From an uncultured Oscillospiraceae bacterium (GTDB lineage Bacteria; Bacillota; Clostridia; Oscillospirales; Oscillospiraceae): a DNA stretch of 64,000 nucleotides. Below, piece by piece: positions 24,591 to 31,930 of this stretch. Both the position numbers and the translations under genes were made by a program. How positions within the stretch are numbered: position 1 is the first letter of the stretch; each line of letters opens with the position of its first letter. Location: positions 26,358 to 90,357 of the forward strand of contig CAJUOT010000003.1 of assembly GCA_910588135.1 (NCBI GenBank), read 5' to 3'. A model generated the notes under the pieces. The model saw only the letters and a program-made list of their open reading frames with translations, did no database searches and was not told the DNA's origin.

Positions 24591-25561
24591 ATCTGACAGT
24601 AAGCGCCTCCCCCCACATCCGGGGGAAGGATACCACCTCCCGGCGGATGCTGGACGTGGTCATCGCCCTGCTGCCCGCGCTGGCGGCGGGGGTGCTGTTC
24701 CAGGGCCTCCGGGCCGCGCTGGTGGCGGCAGTGTGCGTACTGTCCGCCCTGGCGGGGGAGTGGCTGCTGGGGCTGGCGCGGCCGCGGCACAACACCCTGC
24801 CCGACGGCTCCGCCCTGGTCACCGGGCTGCTGCTGGCCCTGACCCTGCCCGCCTCCGTGCCCTACCATGTGGCCGCCATCGGCGGGCTGTTCGCCGTGAT
24901 TGTGGTGAAGGGAATATGCGGCGGCCTGGGGCAGAACACCTTCAACCCGGCCCTGGGCGCCCGGGCCTTCCTGATGCTGCTGTTCCCCGCCTGCCTCACC
25001 CGCTTCCCGGCCCTGGGAACCGCCCTGCCCCTGGGGGGGCTGAGCCCGGCGGACGTGATTACCGGGGCCACCCCCCTGCACCATATGCAGATGCCCACCC
25101 TGCCCGAGGCGTCCCTGGCCGAGATGTTCCTGGGCCGGATCGGGGGCTGTATCGGGGAGACCTCCGCCCTGGCCCTGCTCATCGGCGGCGGATACCTGCT
25201 GTTCCGGCGGGTCATCCATATCCGCATCCCCGCCGCCTACCTGGGGACGGTGGCCGTCCTCACCCTGGTGTTCCCCAGGGGGGACAGCCCCATCCTGTGG
25301 ATGGCGTACAGCCTGCTGGGCGGCGGCGTGCTGCTGGGCGCCATCTTCATGGCCACCGACTATGCCACCTCCCCGGTGGGCCCCGCGGCCCAGGTGGTGT
25401 ACGGCGCGGGGTGCGGGGCGCTCACGGTGGTGTTCCGCTATACCGGCCTGTTCCCGGAGGGGGTCACCTACGCGATTCTGATCATGAACGCCGCCGCCTG
25501 GCTGCTGGACCGGTATCTGGTCCCCGCTTGCTACGGCGCCGGAAAGGAGGGGGCGAAATGA
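24587..25561 (+). CDS. rnfD: Rnf electron transport complex subunit D (RnfD/RsxD)
   Basis: The 324-residue membrane protein has eight to ten hydrophobic helices and the RnfD sequences SPHIRGKDTTSRRMLDV, GLGQNTFNPALGARAFL and DYATSPVGPAAQVVYG. The TGATPL motif carries Thr162, the residue expected to receive covalent FMN from ApbE. It is flanked by four-base ATGA overlaps with rnfC and rnfG, so the three are translationally coupled. Confidence 0.93.
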   Translation: MNLTVSASPHIRGKDTTSRRMLDVVIALLPALAAGVLFQGLRAALVAAVCVLSALAGEWLLGLARPRHNTLPDGSALVTGLLLALTLPASVPYHVAAIGGLFAVIVVKGICGGLGQNTFNPALGARAFLMLLFPACLTRFPALGTALPLGGLSPADVITGATPLHHMQMPTLPEASLAEMFLGRIGGCIGETSALALLIGGGYLLFRRVIHIRIPAAYLGTVAVLTLVFPRGDSPILWMAYSLLGGGVLLGAIFMATDYATSPVGPAAQVVYGAGCGALTVVFRYTGLFPEGVTYAILIMNAAAWLLDRYLVPACYGAGKEGAK

Positions 25562-26100
25562 AAGCAAAGGAGCTGCTTGCGCCGGTGATCGCCATTCTGG
25601 CCTCGGCCGCAGTTCTGCTGGGCGCGTCCGCTGTCCTGCGCCCCATGGCGGAGGAGCGCGAGGCCGCCGCCCGCGGCGAGATCATGGGCTATATGCTCCC
25701 CAGCCGGCCCGCCGCCTTTACGGAGGAGCCCTATGACGGGGAGGACGAGAGCATCCGCCGGGTGTTCAAGGCGGAGGACGGCTATGTGATTGAGGTAGAG
25801 GCCGCCGGGTATGTGGGCCCCATGATCCTCTGGGTGGGGGTGACCAACGAGGGGCAGGTGTCCGGCGTGACGGTGCGGGACCACCGGGAGACCTTCGGCC
25901 TGGGCCGGGGCGCCCAGACGGAGTGGCCCTTCCTGATCCAGTACCTGGGCACCGCCGGAGAGGCCGCCGTGGGGGAGGACATCGACGCCCTCACCGGGGC
26001 CACCGTCACCAGCAAGGCGGTGACCCGTGCTGTAAACTCCGCCGCCGCCTTTGTCACCGGCGCGGACGTATCCTCCGGCGCCACAGAATGGGAGGGCTGA
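25558..26100 (+). CDS. rnfG: Rnf electron transport complex subunit G-like FMN-binding protein (RnfG/RsxG)
   Basis: The 180-residue protein has one N-terminal membrane helix and an extracellular FMN-binding domain. The covalent flavin motif DALTGATVTSKAV places the acceptor Thr at 149; a GYVGPMILWVGV strand and an HRETFGLG segment match the RnfG fold. It is the electron acceptor or donor outside the membrane. No RnfE, RnfA or RnfB gene follows, which is unusual (see findings). Confidence 0.9.
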   Translation: MKAKELLAPVIAILASAAVLLGASAVLRPMAEEREAAARGEIMGYMLPSRPAAFTEEPYDGEDESIRRVFKAEDGYVIEVEAAGYVGPMILWVGVTNEGQVSGVTVRDHRETFGLGRGAQTEWPFLIQYLGTAGEAAVGEDIDALTGATVTSKAVTRAVNSAAAFVTGADVSSGATEWEG

Positions 26101-26101
26101 C

Positions 26102-26542
26102 ATGAAACACAATCCGTTGAAGCGGGCCGCGCTGCTGGCCGTGGTGGCGGGGCTGGCCTGCCTGGTCCTGGCGCTGGCCGGAACCCTGGCCCCCATGGCC
26201 ATCCTGCCCAAGCTGGACCTGCCCCTGATGCTGGGCCTGAGCCTGATCGCCCTGACCCTGGAGGCCTATTGGGGCCGGACGGAGCTGTCCTGGCCCGCGC
26301 TGGCGGCGAACACGGTGCTGGGCGGCGCAGTATTTGCCCTGCTGCCCTGGTGTGCCGGCGTGACGGGCGGCGTCCCCGCCCCGGTGCTGGGGCTGGCTGG
26401 TGCGGCAGTGTTTGGGGTGGCCGCGCTGCTCCACGCCGCCGCCATGGAGCGCATCGCCACCGGGCCCAAAGCGCCCCTGGCCCCGGCGGGCGCCGCCCTC
26501 ATGCTCTATCTGGCGGGTCAGTGCCTGAACGGGCTGCTCTGA
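26102..26542 (+). CDS. Small integral membrane protein of unknown function, last gene of the Rnf operon
   Basis: This 146-residue protein is almost entirely hydrophobic, with four to five predicted membrane helices and only a short charged N-terminus (MKHNPLKRA) and one charged loop (EAYWGRTE). It has none of the Cys residues that mark RnfA and RnfE and is shorter than both. It starts one base after the rnfG stop codon. Its place in the operon suggests a membrane component of the reduced Rnf-like complex, but I do not recognise a family. Confidence 0.7.
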   Translation: MKHNPLKRAALLAVVAGLACLVLALAGTLAPMAILPKLDLPLMLGLSLIALTLEAYWGRTELSWPALAANTVLGGAVFALLPWCAGVTGGVPAPVLGLAGAAVFGVAALLHAAAMERIATGPKAPLAPAGAALMLYLAGQCLNGLL

Positions 26543-26563
26543 AGCGCGGCACCTATAAAATTG

Positions 26564-26604
26564 AACCGTCGGGCGGGAGGTCTGGCCTCCGCCCGGCGGT
26601 TTTC
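26564..26604. terminator. Terminator between the Rnf operon and a convergent operon
   Basis: A 13-base stem with one G-T pair (AACCGTCGGGCGG / CCGCCCGGCGGTT) followed by TTTTC ends the rightward operon; A residues on the left side let it work for the leftward operon too. Confidence 0.75.
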
Positions 26605-26621
26605 ATACTGCCTCGAACCCC

Positions 26622-27386
26622 TCACACGGCATCTTCCGCATTGCCGCCGAAGCGTTCCTCAATCTGCAGCGCCTCATCCAGCTGGTCGTAAATCAGCAGC
26701 TGCGCCAGGAAAACAACATACCACGCCCCGGTGACCGGCAGCAAAAACAGCGACCAGGGGGCAAATAGTACCAGCACCGCGAGATAGGCCAGCTGGAGCA
26801 GCCCCGCGCCCATGACCCGCCAGAAATGCTTGACGCAGAACAGCAGGCAGTTGCGCAGGCGGAGGGCGGGGGACTGGTCGAACAGCACCAGCTGGGGCCA
26901 GTACAGGGCGCACAGCACCAGCGCGAGCAGCAAAGAGAACAGGTACAGCGCCACCGTCCCCAAGCTGGGCGGCGTCTCCGCCCACCAGAACAGCATGGCC
27001 ATGAAGGCGTACAGCCCGGCCATCAGCCCCAGAACCGCCCCGGGGATCAGGCTCCCTCGCCAGTTCTGCCGCCAGGAGCGCGCATAGGCCTCCTTCCACG
27101 GCGTGGGGTCGTCTCGCAGGCCCCGGAGGACGGCGTCGTACAGCCCCGCTAAAAACGGCCCCGCGATCATCCCGCCCAGAAGGGAGCATGGGAGGAGCAC
27201 CAGCACGCTGGACACCCCGACGGCATAGACAATCCCGGCGGCCAGGGGCACGCAGCCCGCCAGCGTCAGCAGGTTCACCTTCCACCACTGGCCGAACCGG
27301 ATAGACAGAAGCTGCTTGTAGCGGTTGAAGCCGATTTGCCGGACATTCTCGTCATAGCCGGGGTCTTCCCGGATCAGCATTCCCAT
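26622..27386 (-). CDS. Membrane protein, DUF624/YesL-like
   Basis: The 254-residue protein has about five to six membrane helices; GPFLAGLYDAVLRGLRDDPTPW followed by a cytoplasmic Trp/Arg-rich loop (WRQNWRGSLIPG) is the pattern of DUF624/YesL proteins, which are often found with carbohydrate transport operons. It is the last gene of a leftward set of four headed by a LacI regulator. Function unknown. Confidence 0.65.
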   Translation of the reverse strand: MGMLIREDPGYDENVRQIGFNRYKQLLSIRFGQWWKVNLLTLAGCVPLAAGIVYAVGVSSVLVLLPCSLLGGMIAGPFLAGLYDAVLRGLRDDPTPWKEAYARSWRQNWRGSLIPGAVLGLMAGLYAFMAMLFWWAETPPSLGTVALYLFSLLLALVLCALYWPQLVLFDQSPALRLRNCLLFCVKHFWRVMGAGLLQLAYLAVLVLFAPWSLFLLPVTGAWYVVFLAQLLIYDQLDEALQIEERFGGNAEDAV

Positions 27387-27398
27387 AATGTGCCCTCC

Positions 27399-27995
27399 TC
27401 ACGGCATGGCGTAATGACAATTGCCCAGGAACCGGGCCAGCAGCGCTCCCGCCCCGCCCCCGAATTCCTCCCGGCAGGCGAGCTCCACGCTGACGGCGTA
27501 ATTTCGGTACGTCCCAAAGGCGGACGCCCCGCAGGCGTAGGGGTTCCCGCCGGAGTCAAAGGTATAGGTGATGATGCGGAAGTCCCGGCCGTTATATGTT
27601 TCCTCCCATGTTTCGTCCACAGCGTACTGGGCCTGGGCCATCTCCTGCCACTGGGCCAGGGTCTCCCGGGCCTCCTCCTCCGATTTGTATCCGCCCAGGA
27701 GCAGATAGACCTGGTCGTCGTACAGGGTGGCCTCGTCCCCGTCCGCGTTGGTGTAGGGCTCGCCCTCCCCGATAGACCAGGTGGCGTAATACATCCCGCT
27801 GGCCGCCAGCGCCTCGTTGTTCTCCCGGGCGGTCATGCCCTCCGGGGTGTCCACGCCCATGACGCCGCCCACCGTGACCCACTCCTCGTCCCAATCCGCG
27901 CCGTCCGCCGCCCGCTCCGGGGCGGGCGGCGCGCCGCAGCCCGTCAGCACCAGAGTCAGAATTGCGGCGAGAAGCCATAACACCGTCCGCCTCAT
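27399..27995 (-). CDS. Predicted lipoprotein of unknown function
   Basis: The 198-residue protein has a lipoprotein signal (LTLVLTGC). The remainder is acidic with the segment GYKSEEEARETLAQWQEM, followed by a predicted beta-rich end with two Cys (YACGASAF, ELACREEFG) that could pair. The start at 27995 overlaps the stop of the preceding gene (ATGA), which decides it over the frame's earlier start. No family recognised. Confidence 0.75.
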   Translation of the reverse strand: MRRTVLWLLAAILTLVLTGCGAPPAPERAADGADWDEEWVTVGGVMGVDTPEGMTARENNEALAASGMYYATWSIGEGEPYTNADGDEATLYDDQVYLLLGGYKSEEEARETLAQWQEMAQAQYAVDETWEETYNGRDFRIITYTFDSGGNPYACGASAFGTYRNYAVSVELACREEFGGGAGALLARFLGNCHYAMP

Positions 27996-28714
27996 GAGAC
28001 CGCCCCTTCCGTCAATTTCTCCCACAGCACCGCGCAGCCCTCGGGGTGCGCGGTGGTTTTTTCTGTCCAGAAGCCCCGCCGGGCCAGATACAGTCCGGAG
28101 GCCAGCCCGCCGCTGTCCCCTGTCACCGTCTCGCCCAACAGCTCATAGGAATACCCGCCCAGCTCCATTCCCGCCAGAACCGGGCATTGGCTCCAGGGAA
28201 GGTACGTCCCCTCCGCCGTCCAGGGGCCCTCCTCCTGCCGGGAGCCGTCCAGCCGGCACAGCACATGATAGTTTGCCTGGAATGGCTCCGGGTCCTCCAG
28301 CAGGAAAAAGTAGCTCTCGCACTCCAGCAGGTCGGCCATGAGGCTCACCTCGCCGGACGCGGCCATACCGGGGTCGGCGCCTTTCGCCGATGGGTATTGG
28401 TTGAGCCGCACCACCACCCGCCCGTCGCCGTTCAGGTCCTCCCCCAGGGCGGCGAAGGCGCTTTCAATAGCGGCGGCGGTGTCCTCCGGCAGGGCGTCCG
28501 TCCCCACGTAGGCCGCCTGATAGTCCGGCCTGACCTGTCCGATGCCCAGGGCGTTCCAGAGGAGGCTGCCCGCGATGGCCGCCAGCGCCGCGCCAATGGC
28601 TATGTGCCATTTGTGATAATGCCACCAGTTTTTCCGCTTTTCTTCCGGAGTGAGTTCCCGCTTTCCCTCGGGCTTCTCATCTCGGTACTTCCACTTCAAA
28701 TATTCGCTGGCCAT
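27992..28714 (-). CDS. Single-pass membrane protein of unknown function
   Basis: The 240-residue product has a basic cytoplasmic N-terminus rich in Lys, Glu and Trp (RKNWWHYHKWH), one membrane helix (about 37-55) and an extracellular domain of about 185 residues. This layout resembles anti-sigma-like or assembly proteins of Firmicutes, but no diagnostic motif is visible. It begins one base after the LacI-type regulator and overlaps the lipoprotein gene, so all are one transcript. Confidence 0.75.
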   Translation of the reverse strand: MASEYLKWKYRDEKPEGKRELTPEEKRKNWWHYHKWHIAIGAALAAIAGSLLWNALGIGQVRPDYQAAYVGTDALPEDTAAAIESAFAALGEDLNGDGRVVVRLNQYPSAKGADPGMAASGEVSLMADLLECESYFFLLEDPEPFQANYHVLCRLDGSRQEEGPWTAEGTYLPWSQCPVLAGMELGGYSYELLGETVTGDSGGLASGLYLARRGFWTEKTTAHPEGCAVLWEKLTEGAVS

Positions 28715-28715
28715 G

Positions 28716-29696
28716 TCATTCCCTCGTGGTGCCGCCGGGGGCGTAGCTCACCGGGAGGCACACCAGCGCCGGGGCGTTGGCGCGGTCCTTGGCAAGCAGC
28801 AGCTCCACCGCAGTCTCCGCCAGCTTTTGGGTGGGCTGGACAATGGTGGAGCAGTACAGCTCCTCCGCGCCGAACCGCCGGATGCCGTCGAAGCCGATGA
28901 GCTGCACGTCCTCCGGCGCCCGGACGCCCAACTGGGCCAGCATCCCCCGCACCCTCCAGGCCAGCAGGTCGGTGGAGCAGAAGATTCCGTCGATATCCAG
29001 CCGCCCCGCCGTCATATGCTCCTGGAAAAAGGCCCGGAACCGCTCCAGGTCCTCCCCGTCGTTGAGCCGCAGGGCGTCATAGGGGACGTTCCGGGCCCGG
29101 CAGGCCATCTCAAAGCCGTCCCCCCGCTTGTCTGTCTCGCTGGGGCTGGCGGAGCCGGTGCGCAGGAAGGCCAGCCGGGTGCAGCCCAGCTCCAAAAGCT
29201 TTTCCGCCGCCATCCGGCCCCCGCCGTAATTGTCCGCCGCCACGCAGGGGACGCCGGGGCCCAGGCAGCGGTCGATGCTGACGAAGGGCAGCTCCCCGTC
29301 CAGCTCCAGAGGGTTGTAGGTCAGGCCGATGACGCCGTCCACCTTGTTCTGCCGCACCATGGCCACGCACTCCCGCTCCGCCTCCGGCCGGGAGGCGGTG
29401 ACGTAGAGCAGCATCCGGTGCTCCCGCCCCATGAGGGCGGCGCACAGGTGCTGGGCCAGGGCGGCGAAGAAGGGGTGGTCCACCCCCGGGAGGATCACCG
29501 CTACATTGTAGGTCTTGCCCGAGCGCAGCCCCCGGGCGTACTGGTTCACCTGATAGCCCAGCCGCTTCGCGGCCTCCTCCACCTTGACCCGGTAGCGTTC
29601 CCCCACGGGCAGGCCGTTGAACACCTTGGACACCGTGCCCAGGGCCACCCCCGCCTCCTGGGCCACGTCCTTCATGGTGGGCGTTGTTCCTCTCAT
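28716..29696 (-). CDS. LacI family transcriptional regulator
   Basis: The 326-residue protein has the LacI helix-turn-helix TMKDVAQEAGVALGTVSKVF with the hinge helix region (KRLGYQVNQYARGLRSG) and a periplasmic-binding-protein-like effector domain (VDGVIGLTYNP, VPCVAADNYGGGRMAAEKL, DIDGIFCSTDLLAWRV, LIGFDG). It lies divergent to the fructan permease operon, and TGAAAC-type operator sites are spread over the 370-base gap between them, so it is the probable repressor of both its own operon and the permease operon. Confidence 0.92.
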   Translation of the reverse strand: MRGTTPTMKDVAQEAGVALGTVSKVFNGLPVGERYRVKVEEAAKRLGYQVNQYARGLRSGKTYNVAVILPGVDHPFFAALAQHLCAALMGREHRMLLYVTASRPEAERECVAMVRQNKVDGVIGLTYNPLELDGELPFVSIDRCLGPGVPCVAADNYGGGRMAAEKLLELGCTRLAFLRTGSASPSETDKRGDGFEMACRARNVPYDALRLNDGEDLERFRAFFQEHMTAGRLDIDGIFCSTDLLAWRVRGMLAQLGVRAPEDVQLIGFDGIRRFGAEELYCSTIVQPTQKLAETAVELLLAKDRANAPALVCLPVSYAPGGTTRE

Positions 29697-29710
29697 GGCG
29701 CTCCCTCCAG

Positions 29711-29724
29711 ATGAAACATTTCAT
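29711..29724. promoter_or_regulatory. LacI-type operator in the regulator's leader
   Basis: ATGAAA-CA-TTTCAT is a 14-base palindrome centred between the promoter at 29766-29795 and the regulator start at 29696, a position suited to self-repression. TGAAAC recurs at 29817-29822 and, in inverted or direct form, at 29961-29973 and 30019-30031. Confidence 0.6.
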
Positions 29725-29765
29725 GGGACGGGCCGCTTCAGGGCCCGTTTTCCCCTGCTGGGCCT

Positions 29766-29795
29766 ATCATAGCAGATGGGGGCGCCCCTTGTAAA
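29766..29795 (-). promoter_or_regulatory. Promoter for the LacI-type regulator operon
   Basis: On the minus strand TTTACA (29790-29795) and TATGAT (29766-29771) have an 18-base spacer that itself contains a GGGGCGCCCC palindrome. Confidence 0.65.
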
Positions 29796-29812
29796 GATGA
29801 ATTTCACAAGTT

Positions 29813-29822
29813 TTTCATGAAA
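29813..29822. promoter_or_regulatory. Second LacI-type operator
   Basis: TTTCATGAAA is a perfect palindrome extended as CATGAAACGATACAT on its right. It lies upstream of both divergent promoters and would allow looping between operators. Confidence 0.5.
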
Positions 29823-29916
29823 CGATACATTTTTATGATTTGCACAATTTCCGGTGTATCAGCTTGTGCAAATCAAATAAAATTGGGCGAATAGCCCAAT
29901 TCATCTCAGAAATCGC

Positions 29917-29945
29917 TTGACATCCCCGCTTTTCCGTACTACTAT
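29917..29945 (+). promoter_or_regulatory. Promoter of the fructan-type permease operon
   Basis: A perfect TTGACA (29917-29922) and TACTAT (29940-29945) are separated by 17 bases. The hairpin AATTGGGC-GAATA-GCCCAATT (29881-29901) lies just upstream. Confidence 0.8.
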
Positions 29946-29960
29946 GAACCCATCCAGCAA

Positions 29961-30031
29961 ATAACGTTTCACGTAATGGCCGGAGGGAACTCCCTCAGGC
30001 GCCGGGACCAGCCTGTTCCGTGAAACATTAT
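29961..30031 (+). promoter_or_regulatory. Long-range inverted repeat in the permease leader (paired operators or leader stem)
   Basis: ATAACGTTTCACG (29961-29973) and CGTGAAACATTAT (30019-30031) match as an inverted repeat in 12 of 13 positions. Between them is a smaller hairpin GAGGG-AACT-CCCTC (29983-29996). Because both arms carry the TGAAAC core seen in the other LacI-type operators, they may be two repressor sites 58 bases apart, downstream of the transcription start; an RNA stem is the alternative. Confidence 0.45.
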
Positions 30032-30065
30032 ATGGAGAACAAGTTTCAAGGGAGAGTGAGCGCAA

Positions 30066-31010
30066 ATGAGCAAAATCGCGTCCCCAAGCCAGGCCGCGGC
30101 CCTCAGCCGTCCGGCCCGCAAGCCCCTGGCGCGGCGGCTGGCGGACAACTGGCAGATGTACGCCCTGCTGGCCATACCCGTGGTGCTGACCGTGGTGTAC
30201 AAGTACATCCCCATGTACGGCATCCAGATCGCCTTCCGGGACTTCGACCCCAACCTGGGCTTTCTGGAGAGCGAGTGGGTGGGCCTGCAATGGTTCGCCC
30301 GGTTCTTCAACGCCCCCACCTGCTTCCGGATGATCAAGAACACGGTGCTCATCAGCCTGTTCAGCCTGCTGTGGAGCTTCCCCATCCCCATCATCCTGTC
30401 CCTGATCATCAACCAGGTGCGGTTCCACCGCTTCAAGCGGGTGGTGCAGACGGTGCTCTACGCCCCCCACTTCATCTCCACCATGATCATCTGCGGCATG
30501 ATCCGCATCTTCCTCAGCCCCACCGGCGGCCTTTTGAACCTGCTGCTGGGCACCCAGATCGACTTCCTCACCCAGTCCTCCGCCTTCCGCACCATCTACA
30601 TCGCCTCCGGCATCTGGCAGGACGCGGGCTGGGGGTGTATCATCTATCTGGCCACGTTGGCCAACGTGGACCCCGGCCTCTATGAGGCCGCCAAGGTGGA
30701 CGGCGCGTCGGTGTTCCAGCGCATTCTGAACATCGACCTGCCCGAGCTGCTGCCCATGGCCATCCTCAACCTCATCATGGCGGCGGGCGGCCTGATGAAC
30801 GTGGGCTTCGAGAAGGTGTGACTGCTCCAGACCGATTTGAACAAGGCCACCTCCGACGTCATCGCCGTATATGTGTACCAGCAGGGCATCGAACAGGCCA
30901 AGTACAGCTACTCCACCGCCGTGGGCTTGTTCAACACCGCCGTCAACATCATCCTGCTGCTGGTGGTCAACCGGATCGCGTCCAAGGCCTCGGACGTGGA
31001 ATTTGTCTAA
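30066..31010 (+). pseudogene. LplB/YteP-type sugar ABC transporter permease interrupted by an in-frame UGA
   Basis: The frame encodes a 314-codon permease with six membrane helices, but codon 252 is TGA (30819-30821), placed after GFEKV where family members usually have an aromatic residue before LLQ. The same frame continues intact for 62 codons (LLQTDLNKATSDVIAVYVYQ... to TAA at 31008) and matches the family C-terminus, including the last two helices. The EAA loop (YEAAKVDGASVFQ) lies before the stop. The partner permease and binding protein genes follow. It is either a recent nonsense mutation, a sequencing error or a read-through stop; if read literally, a 251-residue truncated permease is made. 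Confidence 0.8.
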
Positions 31011-31022
31011 GGGGGTGGGCTC

Positions 31023-31913
31023 ATGAACAAACAGGCAAAGGGCGTTTCCGACCGCACCAGCGATATCATCCTGGTGACCATCTGCGCCATCGTGCTGCTC
31101 ATCGTGGCCTATCCGCTGTACTACGTGGTCATCGCCTCCTTCTCCAACCCCTACGACGTGTACGCGGGCAAGACCTTCCTGCTGCCCAGCGGCTTCACTC
31201 TGGACGGTTACAAGGCGGTGTTCGCCGATCCCAAGATCATGCCGGGCTTCTTCAACTCCGTGAAGTACACCGTCATCGGCACCATCTTCTCCGTGGTCAT
31301 GCTGTACATCACCGCCTACCCCCTGGCCCAGAAGGATCTGCCGGGGCGCAAGTTCCTCAGCCTGTTCTTCGTATTCACCATGTACTTCGGCGGCGGCATG
31401 ATCCCCACCTACCTGATCGTCAAGCAGACCGGCCTCATCGGCAATATGTGGTCGCTGTTCCTCCCCGGCGGCGTGGGGGTGGGCAATATGATCATCGTGC
31501 GCAACTACTTCCAGAACAGCATCCCCCACGACCTCATCGAGGCGTCCCACATCGACGGCGCGTCCAAGTTCCGCACCTTCCTCAGCGTGGTGATCCCCCT
31601 GTCCATGCCCATTCTGGCCGTCCAGGCGGTGTTCGCCATGGTGGCCTATTGGAACGACTGGTTCACCGCCATGATCTACCTGGGCGGCAAGGGCCAGCCC
31701 CTGCCCCTGGTGCTGCGGGGCATCCTCATCAAGAGCGCCGCCTCCACCGAGCAGGCGGGCATGATCGAGGGGGGCTTTGCCGAGCTGAACAAGCTCACCG
31801 AGATGATCAAGTTCAGTTCCATGATCGTGGCGGCCCTGCCCATGCTCATCGCCTACCCCTTCGTGCAGAAGTACTTCGAGAAGGGCTTCATGGCCGGCGC
31901 GGTCAAGGGTTAA
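31023..31913 (+). CDS. LplC/YtcP-type sugar ABC transporter permease
   Basis: The 296-residue permease has six membrane helices, the family segments SFSNPYDVYAGKTFLLPSG.. and MYFGGGMIPTYL, and the EAA loop LIEASHIDGASKFRTFLSVVIPL. It ends FVQKYFEKGFMAGAVKG, the classical CUT1-family end. It partners the upstream permease and the downstream lipoprotein; the ATPase is not encoded here, as is usual where a shared MsmK/MsiK-type ATPase is used. Confidence 0.93.
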   Translation: MNKQAKGVSDRTSDIILVTICAIVLLIVAYPLYYVVIASFSNPYDVYAGKTFLLPSGFTLDGYKAVFADPKIMPGFFNSVKYTVIGTIFSVVMLYITAYPLAQKDLPGRKFLSLFFVFTMYFGGGMIPTYLIVKQTGLIGNMWSLFLPGGVGVGNMIIVRNYFQNSIPHDLIEASHIDGASKFRTFLSVVIPLSMPILAVQAVFAMVAYWNDWFTAMIYLGGKGQPLPLVLRGILIKSAASTEQAGMIEGGFAELNKLTEMIKFSSMIVAALPMLIAYPFVQKYFEKGFMAGAVKG

Positions 31914-31930
31914 GAAAGGAGCGCGTGAAC

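Noticed and set aside
29881..29901. AATTGGGC-GAATA-GCCCAATT hairpin as a terminator
   Set aside because: No gene ends upstream on the plus strand and no U-tract follows; more likely part of the regulatory region.
30819..30821. UGA as a selenocysteine codon
   Set aside because: The family has an aromatic residue, not Cys, at this place, and I see no convincing SECIS-like hairpin directly downstream.
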